Shown here: positions 27,964 to 37,046 of the stretch, piece by piece
Position numbering within the stretch: position 1 is the stretch's first letter
Layout of the letters: every line of letters starts with the position of its first letter
Origin: Kovacikia minuta CCNUW1
GTDB taxonomy: Bacteria > Cyanobacteriota > Cyanobacteriia > Leptolyngbyales > Leptolyngbyaceae
Direction: 5' to 3'
Assembly (NCBI RefSeq): GCF_020091585.1
Contig: NZ_CP083583.1
Span: 1-64,000 of the forward strand
DNA: 64,000 bases
Made by a program: the position numbers and the translations under genes
The notes under the pieces: model-generated
What the model saw: the letters and a program-made list of their open reading frames with translations, nothing else
Told to the model about the DNA's origin: nothing
Databases searched by the model: none

Positions 27964-28306
27964 GCCAATTCAAATCTGAAGTGCACCATCTGTGAAATGT
28001 CAATTACATAGACCGCTTTAATGCAAACAATTTTCTCCTTAATTTAGCTAAGAAATTGAACTTCAAATCAATGGAATAGGATCGCGTTGAGATCAAAAGC
28101 AAGGTGTAAATTGCGACCGTCGAAAATGCCAATTAAAATTGCTGTACTCCTTGAATGGACTCAAGTTGGACTAAAGTCGAGTAGTACAGGGGCGAAAAGG
28201 CAGCAAAAAGTAGTGAACTGGAATTGCAAAAGCCCGTTAGCACGAGGGACTTCTGCATTGATAGCAGAGTACCGAGCAGAAATGAGATTTGATTGCGGAT
28301 GCTGAT

Positions 28307-29092
28307 TTAAGTTGAGTGGGTGCGTGAAATTGCGGTTTGTTTGCGAAAACTCTCGGTTTGCATCTCGATAATGGTCGCGTGATGAATTAAGCGATCTATA
28401 GCAGCGACGGTCATCATCGAATCGGTAAAGATGCTATCCCACTGACTAAACGGCTGATTTGCCGTAATCAGGAGACTACGCCGCTCATAGCGATGGGCAA
28501 TCAGTTCAAACAAGACAGAGGTTTCTGCCTCTGATTTTTTGACATAGCCTAAGTCATCAATGATGAGCAGATCGTACTTATCGAGTTTGACCAGCATTGC
28601 GGGCAATTGTAATTGCAGCTTGGCTTGCTGAAGTTGCTGCACCAAAGTGGTTGCAGGCAGAAACTTGACCCACTTGCCTAGTTCTATCATCGAGCGCCCC
28701 AATGCAGAACTGACGTGCGTTTTCCCGGTTCCACTGGGTCCAAATATCAAAATATTCGAGGCATTCTGTAACCAAGTCGTCGATTCGGCAAATTGCATCA
28801 CCACCGCTGGATTGAGCGTGGGGACATGAGCAAACTCAAAATTAGACCAGGATTTTCCGTAGGGCAATTGCGCTTCTTTGAGCGCGCGGGCAATGCGAGC
28901 TTGGTCGCGCCGGTTCGCTTCCCCTTCTGCCAGTGCCAACAGGAATTGAGCGTAGCTCCAGTTCTCCTGGGTGGCTTGATGTTCGACCGCTTGCCAGTCG
29001 GACAGGAAGTGGCCGAGTTTGAGGCGTTTGAGCACGCTCGTCAGGGACTGATGCGGGCTCGACGGGGGCTGGAGATTGCTGGAAGAGTTGGT
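28307..29092 (-). CDS. istB: IstB ATPase helper (type 1, copy E)
   Basis: Intact, same protein as 25354-26139. Start chosen at MTNSSSNLQ. Confidence 0.93.
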   Translation of the reverse strand, partial: TNSSSNLQPPSSPHQSLTSVLKRLKLGHFLSDWQAVEHQATQENWSYAQFLLALAEGEANRRDQARIARALKEAQLPYGKSWSNFEFAHVPTLNPAVVMQFAESTTWLQNASNILIFGPSGTGKTHVSSALGRSMIELGKWVKFLPATTLVQQLQQAKLQLQLPAMLVKLDKYDLLIIDDLGYVKKSEAETSVLFELIAHRYERRSLLITANQPFSQWDSIFTDSMMTVAAIDRLIHHATIIEMQTESFRKQTAISRTHST

Positions 29093-30569
29093 CATAGCTG
29101 GAGAGTTCGTGCTGCACGGAGGCAACGTCGGGTATCGGTAAGGTTTGCATGCGGTTGAATTGGTGTTGGAGACGATGGAGGGTGAAGGTGCCAGCGGCTA
29201 GTTCGGTTTTGAGATAGTTCGCCACTTCGACTTCTCGGTCTTGAGTGGCGGCGATATAGAGCGCTTCAACCATCCAACGCGCCGCCGTATCAGGCTCAGC
29301 ACCGCGTTTCATCTGTTGCCAAAGCTCACGCCAGTCCGCATCTGGTAGCAAGTCCTCTTGCCACTGGCAATAGAGAAAGGCTCTCGGCTTGCGGCGTAAG
29401 CTTTCGACGACATGACGATAGTTGATGCAGCGTGCGCGTCGAACCGCGGCACTGCCATGCACATGGATTCGAGGTAGTTCGACGACTTCGGTGCTGCCCA
29501 CAAAGCCCACGATCCGGTCATGATAGAGATGGAGCGTCAGGTGCTGCCCAATCAGGCGAGACGGCACACTGTAAAGGATGCAGCGCACACTGATGGTACT
29601 GTGGGCACTGACGCGACTGCTGAGCACTTCATAATCGGCCGTGCGATAGTGCGGTAAGCTTTGCAGGGTCGTTTGTTCCAGTTCAAATTTCTGCTGGCAC
29701 TTGGCGTTGAGTTTCGCAATCACCGATTCAATGAATGCCTGATATTGCCCAACGGTCTCAAAATTGAAGCTGCCTCGACGATACAAAGCCTGACACAAGC
29801 GACGTTTGAAGTAGCCATGCGACGATTCTACCGAGCCGTTCTCATGGGCCACTCCTGGGTTATTCCGAGTCGGTTGCAGTCGGTAGTGGTCGCAGATCGC
29901 GGCATACATCTGCGTCAATTGAGGATTACGTCCTCCAGTATTGCGATAGGCGGCACTCAGACTATCAGTGCGATGCTGCCCTGGCACTCCGCCACAAGCA
30001 AACAGCGCATTCTGTAAGCCTTGGGACAACCCCACAAAGCTCTCTCCACCCTGGATCACCTGCACATATTGCCAACCGCTAAACGCCAGTCGATAGTGAT
30101 ACAAAATGTGCTGAAATGGTTGCCCCTTCACCGTGACACTCACCCCTTTAAGGTGTGTAAAGTCGGACAGTCCTAACTCTCCGGGTGTATGCTGGATTTT
30201 GAACATCACTTCTTTAGGCTTGCCATACTTGGCTTTCCAGCGTTCCACTCGCCGTTGCACCGTTCTGAGCTTGTCATCGTACTGTCCGGGATATAACTCT
30301 TGCAGGGCTTCAAACAACGTGATGGGTTCCAGGCGAGGTTCACGTTCCAGCAGCGGCAGTAAGTCGGCTTCCCAGTGCCCATCGAGTGGGTCAAGACGAG
30401 TCTGCCAATCTCTCGGTCGTCCTCGTTTCGGTCGATGGGTACCGCTTTCTATCCGCCGAGCCGTGCGCGGTGAAATTCCAGCTTTGGCTGCCGAGGCTTG
30501 TTGGGAATGCCCCTTTTTCTTCGCGTTCATGTACAGTTGGACCTGTTGATATTTTATTGCTGCGGGCAC
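28842..30569 (-). CDS. istA: IstA transposase (type 1, copy E)
   Basis: Intact, same protein as 6049-7776, and together with its istB makes copy E a second potentially autonomous element. Confidence 0.93.
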   Translation of the reverse strand: MPAAIKYQQVQLYMNAKKKGHSQQASAAKAGISPRTARRIESGTHRPKRGRPRDWQTRLDPLDGHWEADLLPLLEREPRLEPITLFEALQELYPGQYDDKLRTVQRRVERWKAKYGKPKEVMFKIQHTPGELGLSDFTHLKGVSVTVKGQPFQHILYHYRLAFSGWQYVQVIQGGESFVGLSQGLQNALFACGGVPGQHRTDSLSAAYRNTGGRNPQLTQMYAAICDHYRLQPTRNNPGVAHENGSVESSHGYFKRRLCQALYRRGSFNFETVGQYQAFIESVIAKLNAKCQQKFELEQTTLQSLPHYRTADYEVLSSRVSAHSTISVRCILYSVPSRLIGQHLTLHLYHDRIVGFVGSTEVVELPRIHVHGSAAVRRARCINYRHVVESLRRKPRAFLYCQWQEDLLPDADWRELWQQMKRGAEPDTAARWMVEALYIAATQDREVEVANYLKTELAAGTFTLHRLQHQFNRMQTLPIPDVASVQHELSSYDQLFQQSPAPVEPASVPDERAQTPQTRPLPVRLASGRTSSHPGELELRSIPVGTGRRGSEPARPSSHCPRAQRSAIALRKILV

Positions 30570-30778
30570 TAGGACGTCTCGAATTGCTGTTGGGACATCT
30601 CCTAGTGTCTTTTCTTTGAAACTTTCGGTTGATCACAATTGCTGAACTAAGCGATGCAATCTGATCCGGTTTATAAATGAACCTGATCCGGTTTATAAAT
30701 GAAAAAGTGATCTCTTACTTTGCAACTCTGGGATGGGCAATGTAATCGTCACTCGGTCTAGATAATTGTCGCGCCATA

Positions 30779-31025
30779 CTAAAAGGACAAGCTTTTGCAA
30801 CTGCTCAGGCGTAATATCACATCTATCAACCTTAAATTCATCAGGCGGACATTCGGGCAGAATAGTCTCTGGTTGTAGAAGCAGGAGGTTAGAGCGTTGG
30901 GATAGCTTTTCGACTGATGGTTGAACTAAATGTGTCAGGAAGCTCAAAACAATCTGCAATTGCTCACAAGACAATTGCTCAAGATGCTTATCAATTTGCT
31001 CATGTAGCTCTGTTGTGTTCATCAT
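30779..31025 (-). pseudogene. Shedu-like (DUF4263) protein, N-terminal part
   Basis: About 82 codons from ATG at 31025 (MMNTTELHEQIDKHLEQLSCEQLQIV...) to QKLVLL at the IS21 junction. The opening helical segment resembles N-terminal helical modules of membrane-less defence proteins, but it carries no motif of its own. The rest of the gene is at 26456-27087 on the other strand. Joined length is about 293 residues. Confidence 0.78.
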
Positions 31026-31145
31026 CAGCACTCTAGACAGAAACCGTAATAGAAGAATAATTGGCTCCTATAGTTCAAAAGTACTACAAAATCGTGGTCA
31101 AAACTAACTTTCTCTAGGAGTGCGTGCAACCTCTCTGTAGGAGCC

Positions 31146-31236
31146 AGCTAACGTTCCCAATCACCCGCCGCATATAACCTTAAACGTTCAACCGATAACA
31201 ACCTCCCAACGGTCGGGTGCATTGGGGTTGTTAGCT
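31146..31236 (-). other. attC-like recombination site
   Basis: AGCTAAC (31146) and GTTAGCT (31230-31236), 91 bp, with inner arms CAATCACCCG / CGGGTGCATTG. An IS630 target TA lies 11 bases beyond. Confidence 0.87.
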
Positions 31237-31248
31237 GGATGTTTCGTA

Positions 31249-32426
31249 AGCTGTTAAGCATCTAAATTACATATAATTGATGATAGATTTTTGAAGTTAA
31301 CATGACAACCAAGAATTATTTAACTCCCGAAGAGAAACTTAAATTGCAAGGACAATTAAAGTTTCATGAGCATCCTGAAATCCGAGAAAGAATTCTAATT
31401 CCCCTATTAAGGAATGCCGGAAGAACACAACAAGAAATAGCAGATTTTTTAGGTTGTTCCTTACGAAAAGTTGCTTATTGGTGTACTCATGGAGACCCTA
31501 GCAACTTAGACAGCCTAACGGATGCGAGAATGGCAGGCAACTACCACAAAGCGACAGAAGAGTATATCCATTTGCTGCTAGAAGTAATCGATAAAGAACC
31601 CCAAGAATACGGTTATGAGTTTGGCAATTGGACTGCTCAGAGACTTGCAACTTACTTAGAGGAGGAGACAGGGATAAAATTAAGTGGGAGTCAGGTTAGG
31701 AGAATTCTCAGTAAAAAAAATATGTTTATATCTGGTCAAAATACAGCCTTGAAGACAAGCAGGATCCAGAGAAAAGAAAGCTATTCAAAGCCAAGCTAGA
31801 GGAGTATTTACGGATTACGAAAGAATCTCCAGAGCGCCTTCAGGTGTGGTTTTGGGATGAGACTGGATTTAGTTTAAGAGTGATTAGAAGACGGAGGTGG
31901 ACTAAGAAAGGTAGCCGAAATAAGGTTTCGGGACGACGGAGAAAAGGGCGATTTAGTGTTATGGGAGGAGTGCGATTTTCTGACAAGAAAAGAATTGTTG
32001 ATTTCATTTCAAAAGGTACTGGAGAGAGTTTCATGAGTGTTCTTGAAGGATTTTATCAGGAACTCAAAAATGAGTGGGCAGAAACAGGGAATGATATAGA
32101 TAGCTTTGAACAAAATGGACCGAAAATCATCATTATTCTGGACAATGCCAGTATTCACAAGCGTCAAGATATTCTAGAAATAATTAAGAAGAAGATGCCT
32201 AATCTGATTTTAGAATTCCTACCTGAATACAGCCCTGACTACAATCTGGTAGAATTGGTTTGGCACTCAGCAAAAGAGTTTATCTCTAATCGCCTATTTA
32301 AATCAATTGAAGAGCTGGAAGCTCTTGTCAATAAATTACTGAATGAGGGTGATTTGATTGTAAATTGGGGGAGAAGTATCAAAAATAAAGGAAATGCTAT
32401 TAATGCAATTTAGATGCACACTAGCT
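31249..32426 (+). mobile_element. Complete IS630-family element (1,178 bp) flanked by TA
   Basis: Inverted ends AGCTGTTAAGCATCTAAATT and AGCTAGTGTGCATCTAAATT, with TA at 31247-31248 and 32427-32428, as expected for the Tc1/mariner-like IS630 group. Confidence 0.9.
31302..32413 (+). CDS. IS630 transposase, two frames joined by a frameshift at an A8 run
   Basis: The first frame (31302-31799) holds the helix-turn-helix half (RTQQEIADFLGCSLRKVAYW). The second (annotatable from 31844, open earlier) holds the DDE half: WFWDETGFSLR (Asp), IIIILDNASIHK (Asp), SPDYNLVELVWHSAKEF (Glu). At the run AAAAAAAA (31713-31720) a shift joins ILSKK to KYVYIWSKYSLED, which matches the family. A programmed frameshift is usual in such elements, but a mutation cannot be excluded. 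A truncated copy is at 27625-27963. Confidence 0.85.
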
Positions 32427-32487
32427 TAGCACCACTCTGTAAGCTGATCATAGAGATTGGCTGTAGCCAGTAACTAAGTGCAAGACT

Positions 32488-32982
32488 TTACCTAGCTTGA
32501 TTAAAAAGAAACGGCTTGATAGAAGAAATCATACGCTCCAACTCAGTTTTGTTATGCCTAAGAAGATCATGCCCCCATAATTCATCAGTATTATCAGAAC
32601 AATTGGCTGAAAGAGATTCTCCAATCGCTTCCAAACTCTTCCCAAGGCTACTCCTTAATTCCTCCGGGTTGGATAAGGCTCCAAGGACAAATACTCTGTC
32701 CCTTACATCATCTGGAATCTGTTGCTTTATGTAATCAAGGCGACCTTCTTCTCTATCAAAATCAATAAGTAATACAAACCACCTATTCGGATACTGGCGC
32801 ATTGTAGGTATAAAGTTTGTTATGAACTTCTCTACCACTACTTTCCATCCACCGACATAGGGCAAAACTTGAATTGATCGTGCATTTAGTTGAGGATGAA
32901 GCAAAAAACCATTTGCTATGTCTGAGTCAGCCTCATCTTCAGGCAACACAAGAATATGTGGCAAGTACTTGTTAACGCTCAT
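32488..32982 (-). CDS. TOPRIM-like small protein, partner of an AAA ATPase
   Basis: 164 residues with an acidic cluster after the first strand (ILVLPEDEADSDIANGF) and a second Asp pair in WFVLLIDFDREEGR, followed by RVFVLGALSNPEELR. This resembles the Glu plus DxD layout of TOPRIM nucleases of the OLD/PARIS type, though I cannot confirm the fold. Its start overlaps the stop of the ATPase gene by four bases (ATGA), so the two are co-translated. An ATPase-TOPRIM pair is a common anti-phage design. IS630 sits 60 bases downstream where an attC would be expected. Confidence 0.6.
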   Translation of the reverse strand: MSVNKYLPHILVLPEDEADSDIANGFLLHPQLNARSIQVLPYVGGWKVVVEKFITNFIPTMRQYPNRWFVLLIDFDREEGRLDYIKQQIPDDVRDRVFVLGALSNPEELRSSLGKSLEAIGESLSANCSDNTDELWGHDLLRHNKTELERMISSIKPFLFNQAR

Positions 32983-34082
32983 AATTCTGTATCACCAAGG
33001 ATTAAGCTATCTATAAGATCGCCACTAATAGATACTTCGCTCAGTGATCGGATCAAAGTTGGTTCTAAATGACTTTTTCGATCAAGCAAAAAAGTGTTTT
33101 CGCTCGAAAATTTTCGGATAGCCTCCTCATTATGCGAGGTTGCTAAAAGTTGCCCACTATTTTTGAAAGAGCGTCGTAGTGAAACAACAAAATGTCCAAC
33201 CTCTGATAAAGAAAGATAGTTATCAGGCTCGTCCCAAAAGCAAAAAAGTGGACCGTAGTATTTGTTGGCAGCTAGGACAACTGCACAGAGGAAAAAGCAT
33301 TTCTCCCCATCAGATAAATCTTTGAATTCAATAGTCAAGTTTGTACTATTTTTTTCAAACCTGACAATCATACTCTTGAAGTCTTTGCCAATCAATTCAT
33401 TTTGAATATCGCTAATATCAGGCATTACTGCTTGGAGATATTTGTCTATCTCTTTATAAGCAGCAGGATAGCGACTCAGCAACCCTGAGAACCACTCTCC
33501 AAAATTTGAGCCATCTTTCTTTGGCTCCAAAGTTTCACCGTTGGAGTCTCCAGTTATCAAGCTCGGAATTGGAGCTAGAATAATCATCCGTGCAAGCCAA
33601 GTTCTGAAAATACGGAGTGGATCAGTTTCTGATTGTTCTTGGATCACTGGAAGAGCAATAAGATGCCAATCTACTAAGAATTGAGCCTCTCGATTTCGTG
33701 AAGTAAGAGTGACTTGGGCTTCTCTTCTAGAGAAAACTGGCTCTCCTGAAACTAACAATTGTTCTTCAAATACTCGAAGTTCTCTGAAGCCTTCTGGTAA
33801 TTCCAATGCAAGCACATACTTGTAAAACTTGTTCTCAAGTAGTACCTCTACCTCAAATCGAATTGGCACACTAGATCTGTTGGGGGGAAAATCCTTGGGT
33901 TGAACTAGTTGCCCCACTCTATTTACACCTCGACCAATGCTCTGAAATAGCTCTAGGGAAGTAGCAATGGTTGATTTACCCACACCATTTCTTCCAATTA
34001 AAAGTGCGGATGACATTTCCTTAAGGGAGAATTCAAAATTCTCTAGACACCTGAAATTGTGTACATACAGCCTTTGGAGCAT
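32979..34082 (-). CDS. AAA (ABC/SMC-like) ATPase of the OLD/RecF type
   Basis: 367 residues from ATG 34082 (MLQRLYVHNFRCLENFEFSL), preferred over an upstream start because it matches the usual N-terminus of this class. Walker A is LIGRNGVGKST (about residues 31-41). The long middle region is helical. A signature-like LSDGEKCFFL is followed by Walker B LFCFWDEPDNYLS and the switch His in LLATSHNEEAIRKF. Such ATPases act as sensors in two-gene defence systems or as overcoming-lysogenisation-defect nucleases. The nuclease would be supplied by the overlapping TOPRIM-like gene. Confidence 0.78.
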   Translation of the reverse strand: MLQRLYVHNFRCLENFEFSLKEMSSALLIGRNGVGKSTIATSLELFQSIGRGVNRVGQLVQPKDFPPNRSSVPIRFEVEVLLENKFYKYVLALELPEGFRELRVFEEQLLVSGEPVFSRREAQVTLTSRNREAQFLVDWHLIALPVIQEQSETDPLRIFRTWLARMIILAPIPSLITGDSNGETLEPKKDGSNFGEWFSGLLSRYPAAYKEIDKYLQAVMPDISDIQNELIGKDFKSMIVRFEKNSTNLTIEFKDLSDGEKCFFLCAVVLAANKYYGPLFCFWDEPDNYLSLSEVGHFVVSLRRSFKNSGQLLATSHNEEAIRKFSSENTFLLDRKSHLEPTLIRSLSEVSISGDLIDSLILGDTEL

Positions 34083-34202
34083 AGCAAAGCAACTCCGAGT
34101 TTTGGAAAACGAAGGTTTTTGAGACAACCTCATTTAACCAATCTACACTATCGGTAACTCTCAGCGACCCCATGCATGGAAAGCAGAGACTATTGGGCTT
34201 CC

Positions 34203-34286
34203 AGCTAACGGCACAGGTCAGCGGTTGCAATTGGACTCAAACGCTGAAGCGATCGCTCGCCAATCCGCCGCACTGTCGTGTTAGGC
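34203..34286 (-). other. attC-like recombination site
   Basis: AGCTAAC (34203-34209) and GTTAGGC (34280-34286), 84 bp. Inner arms CACAGGTCAGCGG and CCGCCGCACTGTCGTG are less regular than in other sites. A GCGATCGC octamer lies in the loop. Confidence 0.8.
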
Positions 34287-34507
34287 ATGAGCCGCACCGA
34301 TCGCCCCCAAACTACACCTCACCCACAATCTCCTGAGCGTTTTCGGGATGACCGATCGCCTCCCGCTACTGCTCCCACCCACTATCTTCTGGGTGCTCTC
34401 GCTACCACAAACAACACTCAAACCACCGCCTCAACAAACAAATTCCTGGGCGTTTTCGGACTCACAAATAACCTCGAAGAACAAGTGCAAAGACTGTGAG
34501 CGGAGCC
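34287..34507. other. Short orphan cassette (221 bp), homologous to 39904-40125
   Basis: Lies between two attC sites and has no convincing minus-strand gene. Its sequence clearly resembles the 222-bp cassette at 39904-40125, with shared blocks such as CCTGAGCGTTTTCGG and ACACTCAAACCACC. On the plus strand both keep an open frame with similar peptides (RTDRPQTTPHPQSPERF / RTDRPPTTPHPQPPERL). Either an antisense small protein or an RNA or promoter cassette is possible. Confidence 0.6.
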
Positions 34508-34596
34508 AGCTAACGCTGCCCATCACCCGCCGTAGATAACCTCTGCATCATAACCGATCAACTCTTGGCGGTCGGTGTGCATGGGCGTTGTTAGAC
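34508..34596 (-). other. attC-like recombination site
   Basis: AGCTAAC (34508-34514) and GTTAGAC (34590-34596), 89 bp, arms GCCCATCACCCGCCG and GGCGGTCGGTGTGCATGGGC. Confidence 0.87.
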
Positions 34597-34699
34597 CGTG
34601 CTGTTTTCAGGGGCTTCGCGGAGGCTGTGGCTACTCTGGTTAGCTCTGTTTTCCAAGAATTGGTAAAATATCAAGATATAACCTGGAGGTCAAAGACCT

Positions 34700-34918
34700 A
34701 TGCTTAAGAACTCCCCAATCATTAGCGTATCCCATGATATTATGGGCGGCACTCCAGTGTTTACTGGTACTAGAGTTCCTGCTCAAACGCTGCTGGACTA
34801 TCTCAAGGCGGGGGAATCCATAGACGATTTCTTGGATGGATTTCCAACTGTAACCAGAGAGCAGGTCATCGCCTTACTGGAAGAGGCTGGGAAACAGGTT
34901 ATTAGTATGGCGGCATAG
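34700..34918 (+). CDS. DUF433-family antitoxin
   Basis: 72 residues with the DUF433 core: ISVSHDIMGGTPVFTGTRVPAQTLLDYLKAG, then SIDDFLDGFPTVTREQVIALLEEA, a small winged-helix type fold. A good ribosome site (TGGAGG) sits 11 bases before the ATG. It precedes the DUF5615 gene by one base, the standard order of this toxin-antitoxin type. It reads against the direction of the array, so it must use its own promoter, probably in 34600-34690. Confidence 0.85.
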   Translation: MLKNSPIISVSHDIMGGTPVFTGTRVPAQTLLDYLKAGESIDDFLDGFPTVTREQVIALLEEAGKQVISMAA

Positions 34919-34919
34919 C

Positions 34920-35240
34920 ATGAAGCTCCTGTTGGACGAGTGTATTGATCGCAAGTTTGCCAGAGAGTTTGTTGGCTATGAGGTAAAAACGGTTCCACAG
35001 ATGGGATGGGCAGGAATTAAAAACGGTCAGCTTCTTACCCTTGCAGAGGCAGAGTTTGATGTTTTCATTACAGTCGATCGCAACTTGTCTTTTCAACAGA
35101 ATCTACCACAGTTTGATATTGCGGTAATTGTTTTGCAAGCACCATCCAATCGTTTGGCAGACCTGAAGCCTCTATTCCCAAAGGTCTTGGCTATTTTAGC
35201 TACCGTAGCCAAAGGACAGGCTACGGTAGTAGGTGCTTAA
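34920..35240 (+). CDS. DUF5615-family PIN-like toxin
   Basis: 106 residues. MKLLLDECIDRKFAREF contains the first acidic pair, and EFDVFITVDRNLSFQQN the second (TxD), as in DUF5615 PIN-like RNases (Mut7-C-like). It forms a pair with the DUF433 gene just upstream. Together they are probably a stabilising cassette of the array. Confidence 0.85.
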   Translation: MKLLLDECIDRKFAREFVGYEVKTVPQMGWAGIKNGQLLTLAEAEFDVFITVDRNLSFQQNLPQFDIAVIVLQAPSNRLADLKPLFPKVLAILATVAKGQATVVGA

Positions 35241-35303
35241 AAGTAGAAATGAGCAGTGTCCACCCTACTACTTGTCCCCATTATTCCTCCAAAGTAGTTA
35301 TGC

Positions 35304-35717
35304 TCAGGGACAACCACCAGCCCATGTCATAAAGCCTTTTGGATCTGAGGTAAGTACACCAAAACGAGGCTCTTGTGGTCTTTGAGAACTATGGTGATCA
35401 TAAGTGTCTCCGGTAAAGAAGCTACAATACTGACCATTACCAAGAGGGTAGTGGGTTGCATTCTCATATGCAAAATATCCAGATGGAATGCTACAAGCGC
35501 CTCCATCAGATCCGAACTCTCCTCTTGAACGATTACCTAGCCTTGGTACATTGTCTTTCCCAAAGCTATGCATTTGATAATGGGCTGCGCTTAAAAAGCC
35601 ACAGAACTTCTGACCATCGGCATAAAACGTTGCTCCTCCGTCAGCAAAGTACCCCACACGAGGCTGAGTATTTGATGCTGCAAGCTCGCGAGCTTTACTC
35701 AAAGTCTCAGTCAAAAA
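35304..35717 (-). pseudogene. C-terminal domain of a secreted HExxH-type protein, second copy
   Basis: About 137 codons, closely similar to 18442-18964: YFADGGATFYADGQKFCGFLSAAHYQMHSFG, NATHYPLGNGQYCSFFTGDTYDHH, GFMTWAGGCP. The frame is open up to an ISKra4-type tip at 35718, so the N-terminal part (signal peptide and HExxH region) has been lost. Two copies of this domain in one array suggest cassette duplication or recruitment. Confidence 0.7.
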
Positions 35718-35738
35718 GGGTGTGACTAAAATTTGATG
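35718..35738. mobile_element. ISKra4 terminal remnant
   Basis: GGGTGTGACTAAAATTTGAT equals the tip of the element at 19494 with one change; what follows differs. 35739-35872 holds nothing I recognise. Confidence 0.65.
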
Positions 35739-35872
35739 TAAAACCTCTGAAATCCTTGGCAGATATATATTGTAGCCCTTTCTAAAACCGTTTACGGAAA
35801 AATATTATTTTCTATTTGCCCAAGATTTCACATTGCGTATGGAATAAGGCGAATCCAGTTTTTAACCATACA

Positions 35873-36108
35873 TTATATTCTGGTCACACCCGTCAAAAAA
35901 GCTTGAGTGGCTTCTGGTGTACCAATGTACCGTTTATACACTCGAACAACACCTTGCAACTTGCCTCCGCCTTTATCGACACATCCAACGGGAGTTGATC
36001 TTAAACATCTTCCTCGAACTGTTACATCTACTTTCAGCACATCAACATTTGTCTGTGCGCTCGAAACTGCACTTCGTCGATTTTCGTATTCCTTGAGAGT
36101 CTTATCGA
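35873..36108 (-). pseudogene. Secreted cassette protein, C-terminal part
   Basis: Reads IDKTLKEYENRRSAVSSAQTNVDVLKVDVTV and ends AFLTGVTRI. It joins the N-terminal part at 37047-37455 once the IS5 element and one TATA copy are removed (LADY then IDKT), giving 214 residues in all. Two Cys residues (RCLRSTPVGC) follow. Unknown function. Confidence 0.72.
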
Positions 36109-36112
36109 TATA

Positions 36113-37046
36113 GAACCCATTTGAGATCTCAGGAAGTAGCTGCAAGCCGCTTCAGCATTAGCCTGACAAAGCAGAGGTTAATCTTAGTTTCCGCATGAGA
36201 TAGGGTGCGCTCAAAGTTTTTAACCAAACTTTTACACCGCTCCATCCAAGCATTGGATCGTTCGATGACCCATCTTGCGACTGCTGGGACAAATCCAGAT
36301 TTTCCTTGCGCTGCTTTCTCTTGTTTCGAGGGTTTGGTTGAACGCTCAAACCTGATTTTCGTCATAATTTGAGGATAAACCTGCTCCAATGCTTCAATCA
36401 AAGCATCAATGTGATAGCCGTGGTCGAGCAAGATGGTAATCTTGGGAATGTTAACAGGTTTTGACTTGAAATAGTCAATGTTGAGCGTCAACATCTCAAG
36501 CAATCCCAGATCATCGGAAACATCAGCTTTTGTGCAATGAGTGAAAAAGGGAAACCCAAGCGTATCAACAGCCAGGTGCCTTTTAATCCCATTGGTCGCT
36601 TTGTAAAAACAGAAGCCCTTTGAGTCTACACTGGCATTGCAAGTATTCTTCACCGCTTGCGAGTCAATGATGATTAACCTCGTCCATTTGGGCTTTTTTT
36701 TAACCTGTTCCCGCACCTGTCCATGCAATACTCCCATCAGTTTCTCGATCACCCCAGCTTCCCGCCACTGCTTGTAGTGCCAATACACCGTCGAGTAGGG
36801 AGGTAAGTCTTTGGGTAAGTCTTCCCAATTGCAACCGTTCTTGAGTTGATAAAGGATGCCATCAATGATCTCCCGCTTCGTCCAATCGCAGGGTCGGGTC
36901 CGTTTCTTCTTGGGTAATATCTGAGGCAACAGCGGTTCAAGAATTTCCCATTCTGCATCAGTGAGACTGCTCGAATATGCCATAGCCGTTAAATTAGAGG
37001 ATTATAGATGCCTTCATTCACCATTATATAGATCCCAAATGGGTTC
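36113..37046 (-). mobile_element. Complete IS5-family element (934 bp) with TATA target duplication
   Basis: Inverted ends GAACCCATTTGAGATCT and GAACCCATTTGGGATCT. TATA is duplicated at 36109-36112 and 37047-37050, and taking out the element restores the host frame. Confidence 0.88.
36129..36983 (-). CDS. IS5-family DDE transposase
   Basis: 284 residues: YSSSLTDAEWEILEPLLP at the N-terminus (DUF4096-type helix-turn-helix region), then IIIDSQAVKN (Asp), ITILLDHGYH (Asp) and VERSNAWMERCKSLVKNFER (Glu region, W.ERRF-like). Single intact frame; probably functional. Confidence 0.9.
   Translation of the reverse strand: MAYSSSLTDAEWEILEPLLPQILPKKKRTRPCDWTKREIIDGILYQLKNGCNWEDLPKDLPPYSTVYWHYKQWREAGVIEKLMGVLHGQVREQVKKKPKWTRLIIIDSQAVKNTCNASVDSKGFCFYKATNGIKRHLAVDTLGFPFFTHCTKADVSDDLGLLEMLTLNIDYFKSKPVNIPKITILLDHGYHIDALIEALEQVYPQIMTKIRFERSTKPSKQEKAAQGKSGFVPAVARWVIERSNAWMERCKSLVKNFERTLSHAETKINLCFVRLMLKRLAATS

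Larger units (their letters stand above)
27991..30778 (-). mobile_element. Complete IS21-family element type 1 (copy E, 2,788 bp)
   Basis: Mirror orientation of copy D. Left flank of the element, read in its own direction, ends TTTTAG, matching the right flank of copy D. If 26456-27990 is inverted back, copy E gains the direct repeat CTAAAA on both sides, a 6-bp target duplication. Confidence 0.93.

Noticed and set aside
27964-27990. Short unexplained segment at the IS630/IS21 junction
   Set aside because: 27 bp is too short to assign; it resembles neither element fully.
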